From Burkholderiaceae bacterium (lineage in GTDB: Bacteria; Pseudomonadota; Gammaproteobacteria; Burkholderiales; Burkholderiaceae_C), in assembly GCA_013360485.1 (NCBI GenBank), contig JABWBN010000019.1, forward strand, positions 1 to 34,725: a DNA stretch of 34,725 bases, read 5' to 3'. Position 1 is the first letter of the stretch; each line of letters starts with the position of its first letter. Under the pieces are notes generated by a model. That model was not told where the DNA came from. It saw only the letters and a list, made by a program, of their open reading frames with translations, and ran no database searches. Shown in pieces: positions 16,878 to 26,800 of the stretch. A program made the position numbers and the translations under genes.

Positions 16878-18173
16878 ATGCCGGTTTGTTTACCAGTCGG
16901 ATCCGCGTTGCGAGGTCGAGTTGCCGCAGGGCTGGCCTGCGGCGTGGTACTGCATGTGTGGTTGGGATCCTCGATCGCCGCGCCGCCCGTCATCCCCGAG
17001 TACCAGGTGACGGCAGCCAAGATCGTCGACTTCGAGTTCGACTGGGGGCGCGACGGGGCCTGGTGCCCGACCTGCAATCACGGTGATGGCAACGCACGTT
17101 TTGTGTGGTCGGATCGCGACTACAGCTTGTGGCTCGGCTACGTCGACTACCAGACGGGCGCGTTCTACCCGCCCGATGGCAAGGCGGTGCAGCTGGATAC
17201 GCGCGCCGCGTTCTCTACCGATTGGGGCAATGGCCCGGAGTGGATGTTTTCGACCGGCCCATCGCAGGTGGTCTATACGCGGTATGCCGATGGAGCGACA
17301 CCGGGTGCTCTGAGTGCTGGCGTGGCTGTCGCTACGCAGCGTGCGGACCTGAGCTGGAATGGGCACCACATCAAGAGTGCGATGCAGCGCCAGTCCCCGG
17401 CTGCCACGCTCGACCTGGACGATCCGGCGCCGCGCATGAATTATCAGGACGCGCGCAAGGCCAAGCTCTACTGGCGCGAGGCGAGCGACCCACGCTCCGA
17501 GCAGTTGCTGCCGATCAGCGACCAGACGGGTGGGGGCTCGCGGCGCTGGGTCCCGGGCACGCGCAAGATCATCTTCAGCGGCAAGGCAACCGACGGCAGC
17601 CTGCAAGTGTTTCTCTACGACACCGATACAGGGGAGCAGGAACAACTGACGAACGATCCATCGCGCAAGTTCGGGGCGTTCATGTGGCGCGCCCCGGAGT
17701 TCGGCAATGAGTTTGTCTTCTTCACGACCAACGATCGGACAAATCTGACGATCCATCGCAAGATTGCCGGCACAGACGGTGTGTTCCGCTGGACGGAGGT
17801 CAAGCGGGTGGCCATGCCCGACCCGATTCCGTACATCTGGTCGCCCGAGCCGTTCGTGCACAACGGCAAGTCGTGGGTGTTCTTCACGCTGAGCTCGAGT
17901 CAGTGGGCGAACGATCTCACCGTGCCCACCCAGTTGGCCATGACCGGTATCGTGCCCGATGAGCAGAGTTTTCGCATGCTCACCAACGACACCACGAAGT
18001 ACCGGGTTCGCCAGGATCCGGAGCACTTCATCACGGCACAGGGCCCGTACATCTATTACAACCGCTACATCCCGAAGACCGACGGCAATCCGTTGATTTC
18101 TGAGGGCGTATGGCGTGTCGACACCAAACTGGGGCCGCCTGCATCGACCGCGCCGATCACGCGCGACGAGTGA
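16878..18173 (+). CDS. Exported TolB/PD40-like propeller protein, paralog 2 (unknown function)
   Basis: 431 residues from ATG 16878, chosen for GGGAG at 16868-16872; an in-frame GTG at 16854 lies inside the upstream hairpin. Signal peptide about 1-35 (ending SSIAA). The mature N-terminus carries WCPTCNHGDGN with C63/C66, a possible disulfide or metal pair that the upstream paralog lacks. Propeller-like blades follow, e.g. TRKIIFSGKATDGSLQVFLY, a typical PD40 unit. The shared block WRAPEFG is at W270. Homology to the preceding gene over most of the length shows a tandem duplication, already well diverged. The gene ends 9 bases before the convergent DUF2788 gene. Confidence 0.72.
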   Translation: MPVCLPVGSALRGRVAAGLACGVVLHVWLGSSIAAPPVIPEYQVTAAKIVDFEFDWGRDGAWCPTCNHGDGNARFVWSDRDYSLWLGYVDYQTGAFYPPDGKAVQLDTRAAFSTDWGNGPEWMFSTGPSQVVYTRYADGATPGALSAGVAVATQRADLSWNGHHIKSAMQRQSPAATLDLDDPAPRMNYQDARKAKLYWREASDPRSEQLLPISDQTGGGSRRWVPGTRKIIFSGKATDGSLQVFLYDTDTGEQEQLTNDPSRKFGAFMWRAPEFGNEFVFFTTNDRTNLTIHRKIAGTDGVFRWTEVKRVAMPDPIPYIWSPEPFVHNGKSWVFFTLSSSQWANDLTVPTQLAMTGIVPDEQSFRMLTNDTTKYRVRQDPEHFITAQGPYIYYNRYIPKTDGNPLISEGVWRVDTKLGPPASTAPITRDE

Positions 18174-18182
18174 CGCACCGGG

Positions 18183-18401
18183 TCAGTCAGCGGTTACACC
18201 CAGAAAGAACTTGATCACGCCCTTGGCGGCAAAGCCGACCAAGCCGAATCCGAGCGCCAGGAACAGAACGAACGTGCCCAGCTTGCCCGCGCGCGACTCG
18301 CGAGCCAACTGGAAGATGATGAACACCATGTAGAGCATGAAGGCCGACACGCCGAACGTCAGCCCGAACCATGCCACCTGTTCCTCGGTGTAGCCGAACA
18401 T
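18183..18401 (-). CDS. DUF2788 family membrane protein
   Basis: 72 residues. Two transmembrane helices (about 10-30 and 43-65) are separated by a basic loop (ARESRAGKLG). Size, the opening MFGYTEEQVAWFGL and the arrangement match the DUF2788 family of small proteobacterial inner-membrane proteins, which has no known function. AGGA lies 8 bases before the start. Last gene of the map-glnD-mnmH-DUF2189 run, 15 bases after DUF2189. Confidence 0.8.
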   Translation of the reverse strand: MFGYTEEQVAWFGLTFGVSAFMLYMVFIIFQLARESRAGKLGTFVLFLALGFGLVGFAAKGVIKFFLGVTAD

Positions 18402-18416
18402 GCCGCTGTCCTGCGC

Positions 18417-19202
18417 TCAGGGGCGTGCCTCTAGACCGGTGGTGTCCACCAGGTCGCGATAGGCATGCCAGCTGGCGTGGGCGAGCCAGGGCGCGACGAC
18501 CACAAGTCCCAGCAACGCTGTGGCCATGCCCATTGCGGTCAGGCCGAACAGGAGCGCGGCCCACAGGGCCAGGGGCAGTGGATGCGCCTGGACCACACGC
18601 CAGCTCGTGAGCACGGCCACCATCACGCCCACCTGGCGGTCCAGCAGCATCGGCAGGGCCACGACGCTGCTGGCGTAAACCGGCGCGGCCAGCAGACCGC
18701 CCAGCAGCAACCAAGTCTCGAACACGTGGCCTTGCTCGGCAAGCACGACGCCGCGCATGAAGTCGATCGGGCGTTCAACCGGCATCGGGGCGAAGCCGGT
18801 GATGAACGACGCGGACGTCACCACCCATCCGGTTCCGGCCAGCGCCAGGAGTAGGCCAAAGCGTACCAGCCGCGGCTCGGGCCGCCAGGCACTGGTGACG
18901 GTGCGCCAGCCCGGATGCTCGCCGCGCTCCAGCGCTCGGCTGACGGCGTACAGCCCTGTCGCAGACAACGGCGCGACCAGCAGAAAGCCGGAGAACGCGC
19001 CGGCCAGCAGCCAGAACCGATCGTGCGCCAATGCGATCAGCACCGCACCGAAGGCCGCCAGCGCCAACCCGTGCACCAGCCCCACCAGTGGGCAGCGGCG
19101 CAGGTCGCGCCAGCCGAGCACGAGCCAGCCCAGCGGGCGCAGGGGCGGTATCGGACGCACGCCAAACCGGCGTGATTCGATCAGCGCTGGGCTGTCACGC
19201 AT
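18417..19202 (-). CDS. DUF2189 family integral membrane protein
   Basis: 261 residues with about six hydrophobic segments. The N-terminal cytoplasmic part (RPIPPLRPLGWLVLGWRDLRRCP) is typical of DUF2189, a family of uncharacterised inner-membrane proteins of proteobacteria. PLSATGLYAVSRALERGEHP is also a family-like stretch. The start codon lies inside the end of mnmH (22-base overlap), indicating translational coupling. No function can be assigned; a link with tRNA modification is not implied by the overlap alone. Confidence 0.82.
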   Translation of the reverse strand: MRDSPALIESRRFGVRPIPPLRPLGWLVLGWRDLRRCPLVGLVHGLALAAFGAVLIALAHDRFWLLAGAFSGFLLVAPLSATGLYAVSRALERGEHPGWRTVTSAWRPEPRLVRFGLLLALAGTGWVVTSASFITGFAPMPVERPIDFMRGVVLAEQGHVFETWLLLGGLLAAPVYASSVVALPMLLDRQVGVMVAVLTSWRVVQAHPLPLALWAALLFGLTAMGMATALLGLVVVAPWLAHASWHAYRDLVDTTGLEARP

Positions 19203-20275
19203 GAACCATGGCCCTCGAATCGCTCCAACACTTCACGGGCCGCCAGTTGCAGGGCATGGGGGCCACCGTCTGCCAGCGTGATGGACGGCGCATGGGCGTA
19301 GCCCGCGTAGTGGCGGTCGATCGAGCGCAGGTACAGCGGATCGTAGTGTTCGATCATCATCTGCGCGTAGACCTCGGCCCAGCGCCCGGCACGCGCGTGC
19401 TCTTGCCAGCGGTTCACGGTCTGTCGGCCGCGCATTTCGACCAGGGGCTCCAGCAACTCGCAGAAGCGCTCGGGCTGGTGGGCGAAGTGGGCGTAGTCCT
19501 GCAGCAGCAAGTTCACACGCGCCGCGTCGTCCATTTCGACGCGCACGCAGAACCCATGCTCATGCATCTGCGCCACCAGCGCATCGGGCAACTGCAGGCG
19601 GCCGATCTTGCGGCTTTCGCTCTCCACGTAGACCGGGCGCCGCGGGTCGAGCGCGCGCAGCGCGCTCCACAGCTGGGTGTCGAGAGCCTTCTGCGAGGGC
19701 TGCGGCACGTCAGGCAGTCCGCCCAGGACGGAGCCGCGGTGTCGCGCCAGCCCTTCCAGGTCCAGCACCTGCGCACCGACGGCCGACAACGCGTGCAGAA
19801 GTCGTGTCTTGCCACTGCCGGTGCGGCCGGTGACGACACCGAACCGGAACCGCTGCGGCAGGCTGCACAGATCGTCGCGGACGACGGCGCGAAAACCCTT
19901 GTATCCGCCTTGCAGCTTGTGCGTGCGAAAACCGATCTGATCGAGGAACCACGCGAGCGAGCCTGAGCGCTGGCCGCCGCGCCAGCAGTAGACGAGCGGG
20001 CGCCATGTCCGGGGTTGGGCAGTCACCCAACGTTCGATGTGGGCGGCAATGTTGCGAGCGGCCATCGCTGCACCCAACTTGCGTGCGGCCAGCGGTGAAT
20101 CCTGCACATAGAGCGTGCCGACGATGCGTCGTTCGTCGTCGTCGAGCACAGGCCAGTTCACCGCCCCGGGCAGGTGGTCCTCGGCGAACTCCGCCGGGGA
20201 GCGCGCGTCGATCACGGTGTCGAACTGGTCCAGGTCGGCAGCGGCAACGCTGGCGTCGATCGTATGCAGGGTCAT
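19181..20275 (-). CDS. mnmH: tRNA 2-selenouridine synthase (selenophosphate-dependent; also geranylates 2-thiouridine)
   Basis: 364 residues, the usual size for MnmH/SelU (YbbB). An N-terminal rhodanese domain (about 1-125) has the catalytic C97 in YCWRGGQRSG, the same residue number as in E. coli. A P-loop follows at 150-157 (GRTGSGKT) with an ATPase-like C-terminal part. The enzyme converts 2-thiouridine at the wobble base of Lys, Glu and Gln tRNAs to 2-selenouridine via an S-geranyl intermediate. No selD is in the window, so whether selenophosphate is available must be looked for elsewhere in the genome. It lies 32 bases after glnD and overlaps the DUF2189 gene. Confidence 0.94.
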   Translation of the reverse strand: MTLHTIDASVAAADLDQFDTVIDARSPAEFAEDHLPGAVNWPVLDDDERRIVGTLYVQDSPLAARKLGAAMAARNIAAHIERWVTAQPRTWRPLVYCWRGGQRSGSLAWFLDQIGFRTHKLQGGYKGFRAVVRDDLCSLPQRFRFGVVTGRTGSGKTRLLHALSAVGAQVLDLEGLARHRGSVLGGLPDVPQPSQKALDTQLWSALRALDPRRPVYVESESRKIGRLQLPDALVAQMHEHGFCVRVEMDDAARVNLLLQDYAHFAHQPERFCELLEPLVEMRGRQTVNRWQEHARAGRWAEVYAQMMIEHYDPLYLRSIDRHYAGYAHAPSITLADGGPHALQLAAREVLERFEGHGSCVTAQR

Positions 20276-20307
20276 GTCGCGGTCGTGCCGGTCTCGATGG
20301 GCGCGCC

Positions 20308-22953
20308 TCAGGCGCGGGCCGTGGCCGAACCCGCTGCCAGTGGCTGCGGCGCGATGGCGTCGAGCAGTTCACTCTCGATCTGCAACTGCGCGCGCGTTTG
20401 CTGAAGGATCGGGCCGTCGATCAGGAACGTATCTTCAACACGCTCGCCGAGCGTGGAGACCTTGGCCAGTTGCAGGTTGACGTGATGCTGAGCCAGCACC
20501 CGGGCGATGGCGTAGAGCAGCCCCGAGCGGTCGCTGGTGCTGACCGAAAGGATCCAGTGCTGGGCGCGTTCATCGGGCCGCAGTGTCACGCGCGGCGCGA
20601 CCGGGAAGGACTTCACCCGCCTCGACACACGGCCCTGCGCGGGCGTGGGCAAGGGACCGGTGCTGGACAGCGCCTGCGTCGCCTGAGTCTCGATCAAGGA
20701 GATCAGGTCGCGGTAGCCGGCCTGGTCGTTCTCGTAGCCTGGCTTGACGATTTGGAAGGTGTCCAGCGCATAGCCGCTGCGACTGGTGTGGATCTTGGCG
20801 TCCTGGATGGAGAACCCGGCGCCATCGAAGTAGCCGCAGATGCGTGCGAACAGGTCCGGCCTGTCGGGCGAATACACCAGCACCTGCAGTCCGTCGCCCA
20901 CTGGCGACGGACGCGCACGCACGATGGGGGCTTCGGTCTCGATGTAGCGCCACAGCGAGCGTGCATGCCAGGCGATTTCAGTGGCGTCGTGGCGTGCGAA
21001 GTAGCTCAGCTCGAGCGTCTTCCACAACGGCTGTTCGGTGCCCGGCAGGGCCGAGTGCAAGGCCAGGATCTGGCGCGCCTCCTGCTTGCGTGCCTCGATG
21101 TCGGCGTCGACGTTCGGCCGTGCGCCACCCAGCGCCCGCAATGTGATGCGATACAGGTCCTCGAGCAACTTGCCCTTCCAGGCGTTCCAGACCTTCGGGC
21201 TGGTGCCGCGGATGTCGGCGACCGTCAGCAGGTACAGCGCGGTGAGGCGCCGAGCCGTGCCCACCTTCTGCGCGAACGCGCGGATCACATCGGCATCGGA
21301 CAGATCCTCCTTCTGCGCGACGGTGCTCAGCGTCAGGTGGTGGCGAACCAGGAACTCGATGAGCGAGGCGTTCTCGCGGTCGATGCCGTGATCACGGCAG
21401 AAGCGGCGCACCTCGATGGCACCGAGCTCGGAATGGTCGCCGCCGCGGCCTTTGGCCACGTCGTGAAAGAGGGCTGCCACGTACAGCACCCAGGGCTGAT
21501 CGAATTCGGCGGCGAGTTGTGAACAGAACGGGTATTCGTGGGCGTGCTCGGGGATGAAGAAGCGCCGCACGTTGCGCAGCACCATCAGGATGTGCTGGTC
21601 CACCGTGTAGACATGGAACAGGTCGTGCTGCATGCGCCCGACGATGCGCCGGAACACCCACAGGTAACGCCCCAGGACGGACGTCTGGTTGAGCAGCCTG
21701 AACGCATGCGTGATGCCCTGTGGTTGCTGAACCATTTGCACGAACAGCGCCCGGTTCACCGGGTCACGCCGGAAGCGCCCGTCCATCACCTGGCGGGCGT
21801 TGTACAGCGCGCGCAACGTACGTGCCGACAGGCCCTTGATGCCGGGTGTTTGCTGAAACAGCAGGAAGGTTTCGAGGATGGCGCTGGGATGCTGCAAGTA
21901 GAGCTCGTCGTGTGCCACCTCGATCATGCTGCCGCGGTCGAAGAACCGCTCGTTGATGGCGCGCATCGGCGCAGACTCGCGCGCATTGATGCGCTCCTCG
22001 ATGTTCAGCATCAGGATCTGGTTGAGCTGCGTCACCGCTTTGGCAGCCCAGTAGTAGCGATGCATCAGCACTTCCGATGATCGCTGCGAGCGTGTGGCGG
22101 AGTAACCGAAGCTCTCCGCCACGGCGGTCTGAAGGTCGAAGATCAGCCGGTCCTCGCGCCTGCCGGCAACTGCATGCAGGCGCGCCCGGATGACGCGCAG
22201 GATGCCCTCGTTGCGCTGCAGTTGCTTGACCTCGAATGGCGTGATCAACCCATGGGCCGCGAGTTCGCCCCACGTGCGGCCCAGGCCCGCGGCGCGCGCC
22301 ACCCACATCACCACCTGCAGGTCGCGCAGGCCCCCCGGACTCTCCTTGCAGTTGGGTTCAAGCGCGTACGGCGTGTCCTCGTACTTGACATGGCGCTGGC
22401 GCATCTCCAGCGTCTTCGCGCGCAGGAAGGCGGCTGGATCCATCACCGCCGCCGTTGCGTGGCGGAAGTGCTGGAACAAGCGCTTGGAGCCGATGATCGG
22501 CCGCGCCTCCATCAGGGCAGTCTGCACCGTGACGTCGGCGCGCGCCTCCGCGACGCATTCGTCTGCGGTCCGCACCGACGAGCCGACTTCGAGCCCGATG
22601 TCCCAGCAGGCGGTGATGAAACCCTCGACCGCCGCACGCAAGGCTTCGGTGGGCTCGCCCTCGGGCAGCAGCACCAGCACGTCCACGTCGGAGTACGGGT
22701 AGAGCTCGCCGCGGCCGTAACCCCCAACCGCTGCCAAGGTCGCGCCTGCGGGCATGCCGGCGCCCCGCCACAGGTCGGCGAGAGTGGCATCGACATGCCG
22801 CGCGAGCGCCCGGATCATCCGGGTGGCGGCTGGTGCCGATGCCCTCGACTGACGGAAGTGCTCGATCAGCTCGCGCTTGCCATCACGGAACCGTGCCCGC
22901 AGCGCAGCCACGCCATGGGCGGCGGGTGGCGACTCACGCAACGCGAGCGACAT
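20308..22953 (-). CDS. glnD: Bifunctional [protein-PII] uridylyltransferase/uridylyl-removing enzyme
   Basis: Nitrogen-status sensor that uridylylates PII when glutamine is low and deuridylylates it when high. 881 residues from ATG 22953; an upstream frame extension to 23160 would run through map and is ignored. Nucleotidyltransferase motif at 77-91 (GGYGRGE...PYSDVD with D89/D91). A PII-UTase region, then an HD domain with FHDVAKGRGGDHSELG for the removing activity, and two C-terminal ACT domains (LQVLVYSPDRPDLFARI and HWILSVSTSDRSGLLYAI) for glutamine sensing. Length is normal. 40 bases after map. Confidence 0.97.
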   Translation of the reverse strand: MSLALRESPPAAHGVAALRARFRDGKRELIEHFRQSRASAPAATRMIRALARHVDATLADLWRGAGMPAGATLAAVGGYGRGELYPYSDVDVLVLLPEGEPTEALRAAVEGFITACWDIGLEVGSSVRTADECVAEARADVTVQTALMEARPIIGSKRLFQHFRHATAAVMDPAAFLRAKTLEMRQRHVKYEDTPYALEPNCKESPGGLRDLQVVMWVARAAGLGRTWGELAAHGLITPFEVKQLQRNEGILRVIRARLHAVAGRREDRLIFDLQTAVAESFGYSATRSQRSSEVLMHRYYWAAKAVTQLNQILMLNIEERINARESAPMRAINERFFDRGSMIEVAHDELYLQHPSAILETFLLFQQTPGIKGLSARTLRALYNARQVMDGRFRRDPVNRALFVQMVQQPQGITHAFRLLNQTSVLGRYLWVFRRIVGRMQHDLFHVYTVDQHILMVLRNVRRFFIPEHAHEYPFCSQLAAEFDQPWVLYVAALFHDVAKGRGGDHSELGAIEVRRFCRDHGIDRENASLIEFLVRHHLTLSTVAQKEDLSDADVIRAFAQKVGTARRLTALYLLTVADIRGTSPKVWNAWKGKLLEDLYRITLRALGGARPNVDADIEARKQEARQILALHSALPGTEQPLWKTLELSYFARHDATEIAWHARSLWRYIETEAPIVRARPSPVGDGLQVLVYSPDRPDLFARICGYFDGAGFSIQDAKIHTSRSGYALDTFQIVKPGYENDQAGYRDLISLIETQATQALSSTGPLPTPAQGRVSRRVKSFPVAPRVTLRPDERAQHWILSVSTSDRSGLLYAIARVLAQHHVNLQLAKVSTLGERVEDTFLIDGPILQQTRAQLQIESELLDAIAPQPLAAGSATARA

Positions 22954-22993
22954 GGTGGTCGGAACGGCCGCGGCGGTGTCGGTCGGGCGCTGC

Positions 22994-23800
22994 TCAGGTG
23001 GCGTTGACGAACGCGGGCGGCGGCGGCGAGCCGGCCGACAGCGTGAGCACTTCGTAGCCGCTCTCGGTGACGGCGACCGTGTGTTCCCATTGCGCTGAGA
23101 GCGAACGATCCTTGGTGACGATGGTCCAGCCATCGCCCAGCTCGCGGATCTCGCGGCCACCGGCGTTGATCATCGGCTCGATGGTGAACACCATCCCGGG
23201 CACCAGTTCGTCCAGTGTGCCGGGGCGTCCATAGTGCAGCACCTGCGGGTCCTCGTGGAACTTGCGGCCGATGCCGTGGCCGCAGAACTCGCGCACCACC
23301 GCCAGTCCCTGGGCCTCGGCAAAGGTCTGGATGGCATGGCCGATGTCGCCCAATCGGGCACCGGGCCGCACCTTGGCGATGCCCCGCCACATGGCCTCGT
23401 AGGTGAGGGTGCACAGGCGGCGCGCGGCGATCGAGCCGGCGCCCACCACGAACATGCGCGAGGTATCGCCGTGCCAACCGTCCTTGATGACCGTGATGTC
23501 GATGTTGACGATGTCGCCGTCCTTGAGCGGACGGTCGTTGGGGATGCCGTGGCAGACCTGGTGATTGATAGAGGTGCAGATCGACTTCGGGTAGGGCGCG
23601 TATCCCGGCGGTGCGTAGTTCAGTGGCGCCGGAATCGCGCCCTGCACCTGGACCATGTGGTCATGGGCCAATCGGTCGAGCTGATCGGTCGTCACGCCGG
23701 CCTTGACATGCGCGACCAGCATGTCCAGAACCTCGGCCGCCAGGCGTCCGGCCACGCGCATGCCTTCGAGATCGGCAGCAGTCTTCAGGGTGATCGACAT
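22994..23800 (-). CDS. map: Methionine aminopeptidase, type I
   Basis: Removes the initiator methionine from nascent proteins. 268 residues. All metal ligands are present: D101, D112, H175, E208 and E239, plus the substrate-binding H84 (VCHGIP). No long N-terminal extension, so it is the standard bacterial type I form. Upstream there is no Shine-Dalgarno; instead GATAAT ends 8 bases before the ATG, which could give a leaderless message. First gene of the run map-glnD-mnmH-DUF2189-DUF2788. In many proteobacteria map sits opposite rpsB-tsf; here the divergent neighbour is purL. Confidence 0.97.
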   Translation of the reverse strand: MSITLKTAADLEGMRVAGRLAAEVLDMLVAHVKAGVTTDQLDRLAHDHMVQVQGAIPAPLNYAPPGYAPYPKSICTSINHQVCHGIPNDRPLKDGDIVNIDITVIKDGWHGDTSRMFVVGAGSIAARRLCTLTYEAMWRGIAKVRPGARLGDIGHAIQTFAEAQGLAVVREFCGHGIGRKFHEDPQVLHYGRPGTLDELVPGMVFTIEPMINAGGREIRELGDGWTIVTKDRSLSAQWEHTVAVTESGYEVLTLSAGSPPPPAFVNAT

Positions 23801-23808
23801 GGGCCGGA

Positions 23809-23831
23809 ATTATCCCACCGCAACGTAAAAT
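23809..23831. promoter_or_regulatory. Overlapping divergent -10-like elements for map and purL
   Basis: In the 62-base gap between the map and purL starts, GATAAT reads on the minus strand (23814 to 23809) and TAAAAT on the plus strand (23826-23831). Each is close to the sigma70 -10 consensus and this is an AT-richer spot. Neither has a convincing -35 at 16-18 bases. The minus element would start transcription at or next to the map ATG; the plus one would leave a leader of about 25 bases for purL starting at 23863. Confidence 0.35.
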
Positions 23832-23862
23832 GCCTGGTTTACCCCGGCATTGCCCCACTTTC

Positions 23863-26800
23863 ATGCCGTCCATCGATCCGAACGTTGTGCACTTCGAGGG
23901 CGGCAATGCGCTGTCCGACTTCCGGGCCAGGGCGCTGCTGACGCGGCTTCAGGCTGTCAACTCGCGCGTGTGCGCCGTCACCGCGCGCCACGTGCACTGG
24001 GCAGCCTGCGCACCGGGCTTCAATGTCGGGCGCCTGTCCGCCCTGCTGGACTACGGCGAACCCCACTCCGGTGGCGACGACGGCATGCTGGTGGTGGTGA
24101 TGCCGCGCCTGGGCACGGTTTCGCCCTGGGCCAGCAAGGCCACCGACATCGCCCGCAATTGCCTGGAAGGCGCCGCGGGTGGCGGCCTGGTGCGCGTCGA
24201 GCGGGTCACCGAATACCGACTGCGGCTGGAGCGCGGCCTGTTCGGCGTGGCTGGCAAGACGCTCGCCGCCGATGAACTGGCCGCTTGCGCCGCCGTGCTG
24301 CACGATCGCATGACCGAGAGCGTGGCCTTCGAGCGCCAGGCCGCGCGGCACCTGTTCGACGAGCGCGCAGGCGAGCCCCTGGCTCATGTGCCGGTGCTGG
24401 GCGCCGGGGCGCAGGCCGGCCGCGCGGCGCTGCAGCAGGCCAACCAGACACTGGGGCTGGCGCTCAGCGATGACGAGATCGACTACCTGGTGCAGGCCTT
24501 CACCCGCATGGGGCGCGACCCCAGCGATGTCGAGCTCATGATGTTCGCCCAGGCCAACAGCGAGCACTGCCGCCACAAGATCTTCAACGCCGACTTCACC
24601 ATCGACGGCCAGCGCCAGTCGTTGTCGATGTTCGGCATGATTCGGCACACCGAGCGCGTATCGCCGCAGCACAGCGTGGTGGCGTATTCCGACAATGCCG
24701 CGGTGATGACCGGTGGCCCGGTGCAGCGCTGGGTGCCCGCCGGACATGCCGATGCAGCGCCTTACGTGGCGCGCGACGAAATCGCCCATGTGCTGATGAA
24801 GGTGGAAACCCACAACCACCCCACCGCGATCTCGCCGTTCCCGGGGGCGTCCACCGGCGCCGGTGGCGAGATCCGCGACGAAGGAGCCACCGGGCGCGGT
24901 GCGAGGCCCAAGGCCGGGTTGACCGGATTCTCGGTGTCGAACCTGCAGTTGCCCGACCGCGTCGAGCCGTGGGAGGCGGCCTCTATCGGCCGTCCCGCCC
25001 ACATCGCCAGCGCGCTGCAGATCATGATCGAAGGCCCGCTGGGCGGCGCAGCGTTCAACAACGAGTTCGGTCGGCCCAACCTCGGTGGCTACTTCCGCGT
25101 GTTCGAGCAGACCGTGGCTGGTGTCTGCCGCGGCTATCACAAGCCCATCATGATTGCCGGCGGACTGGGCACCATCAGCGACACCCAGACGCACAAGCTG
25201 CCCTTCGCGGCGGGCACGCTGCTGGTGCAGCTGGGCGGGCCGGGCATGCGCATCGGCATGGGCGGCGGCGCGGCCAGTTCGATGGCCGCCGGCACCAACA
25301 CCGCGGCCCTGGACTTCGACAGCGTGCAGCGCGGCAACCCCGAGATCCAGCGGCGTGCACAGGAGGTCATCAACCACTGCTGGGCCCTGGGCGAGGGCAA
25401 TCCCATCCTCGCCATTCACGACGTGGGCGCCGGTGGCATCAGCAATGCCTTCCCGGAACTGGTCGACGGCGCCGGGCGCGGCGCGGTGTTCGACCTGCGC
25501 CAGGTGCCGCTGGAGGAATCCGGCCTGGCGCCCAAGGAAATCTGGTGCAACGAGAGCCAGGAGCGCTATGTGCTCGCGCTCGACCCGCAGCGCTTGGAGC
25601 TGTTCCGGCAGATGTGCGAGCGCGAGCGTTGCCCGTGGGCCGTCGTCGGTGTGGCCACCGACGAGCGCCAATTGGTGCTCGAGGACGGACCCGGCGGTGC
25701 GCGGGCGATCGACATGCCCATGGATGTGCTGTTGGGCAAGCCCCCGCGCATGCACCGCGAGGTGCAGCGCATGCCGCGTGGCGAGCCGGTGCTCGATCTC
25801 ACGGGCGTGGCGCTGCCGCAGGTGGCATTCGACGTGTTGCGCCATCCCACCGTGGCGAGCAAGCGCTTTCTCGTCACCATCGGCGACCGCACCGTGGGCG
25901 GGCTCAGCCACCGCGACCCGATGGTCGGCCCGTGGCAGGTGCCGGTGGCCGATTGCGCCGTGACCCTGGCTGATTTCGCCGGCTTGCGCGGCGAGGCCAT
26001 GAGCATGGGTGAACGCACGCCGCTGGCGGCACTGGACGCCCCTGCCTCGGGGCGCATGGCGGTGGGCGAGGCCATCACCAACCTGCTGGCCGCACCGATC
26101 GAGCTGTCGCGGGTGAAGCTCAGCGCCAATTGGATGGCCGCCTGTGGCGAACCGGGCGAAGATGCGGCGCTGTACGACACCGTGCGCGCCGTGGCGATGG
26201 AGCTGTGCCCGGCGCTGGGGATCGGCATCCCGGTGGGCAAGGACAGCCTGTCGATGCGTACGCGCTGGGCGGATGCCGGGCAGACGCGCCAGGTCACGGC
26301 ACCGGTCAGCCTGATCGTCTCGGCGTTTGCCACCCTGGACGATGTGCGGGGCACGCTCACGCCCCAGTTGCAGGCGCCTGACGACGCCGAATCCTGCCTG
26401 ATCCTGGTCGACCTGGGCGGCGGGCGCCAGCGCATGGGCGGCTCCATGCTGGCGCAGGTGCTCGGTCGCTTCGGCGATGACGTTCCCGACCTCGACGACC
26501 CGCAGGTGCTCAAGGCGCTGGCTGCGGCCATGCAGGAGCTTCGGCGTGAGGGGCGGCTGCTGGCGTATCACGACCGCAGCGACGGCGGGCTGTGGGCCGC
26601 GGTGTGCGAGATGGCGTTCGCGGGACAGACGGGCGTGAGCCTGAACGTCGATCTGCTCGTTACCGAGGGCGACGGCATCGCCGACAGCCGCGCCGATCAT
26701 GGCGACACCAAGAACTGGGCCACGCAGGTCAGTGAGCGGCGCAACGAGCTCACGCTGCGCGCGCTGTTCAACGAGGAGCTCGGTGCCGTGATGCAGGTGC

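Noticed and set aside
16890-18026. 378-codon minus-strand frame opposite the second paralog
   Set aside because: The plus-strand frame has a Shine-Dalgarno, a signal peptide and homology to its neighbour; the antisense frame has none.
18183-18401. Phage holin
   Set aside because: Small with two helices, but it matches DUF2788 and sits in a housekeeping run with no phage genes.
20005-21522. 505-codon plus-strand frame opposite mnmH and glnD
   Set aside because: It overlaps two clear minus-strand enzymes and has no ribosome site or domain.
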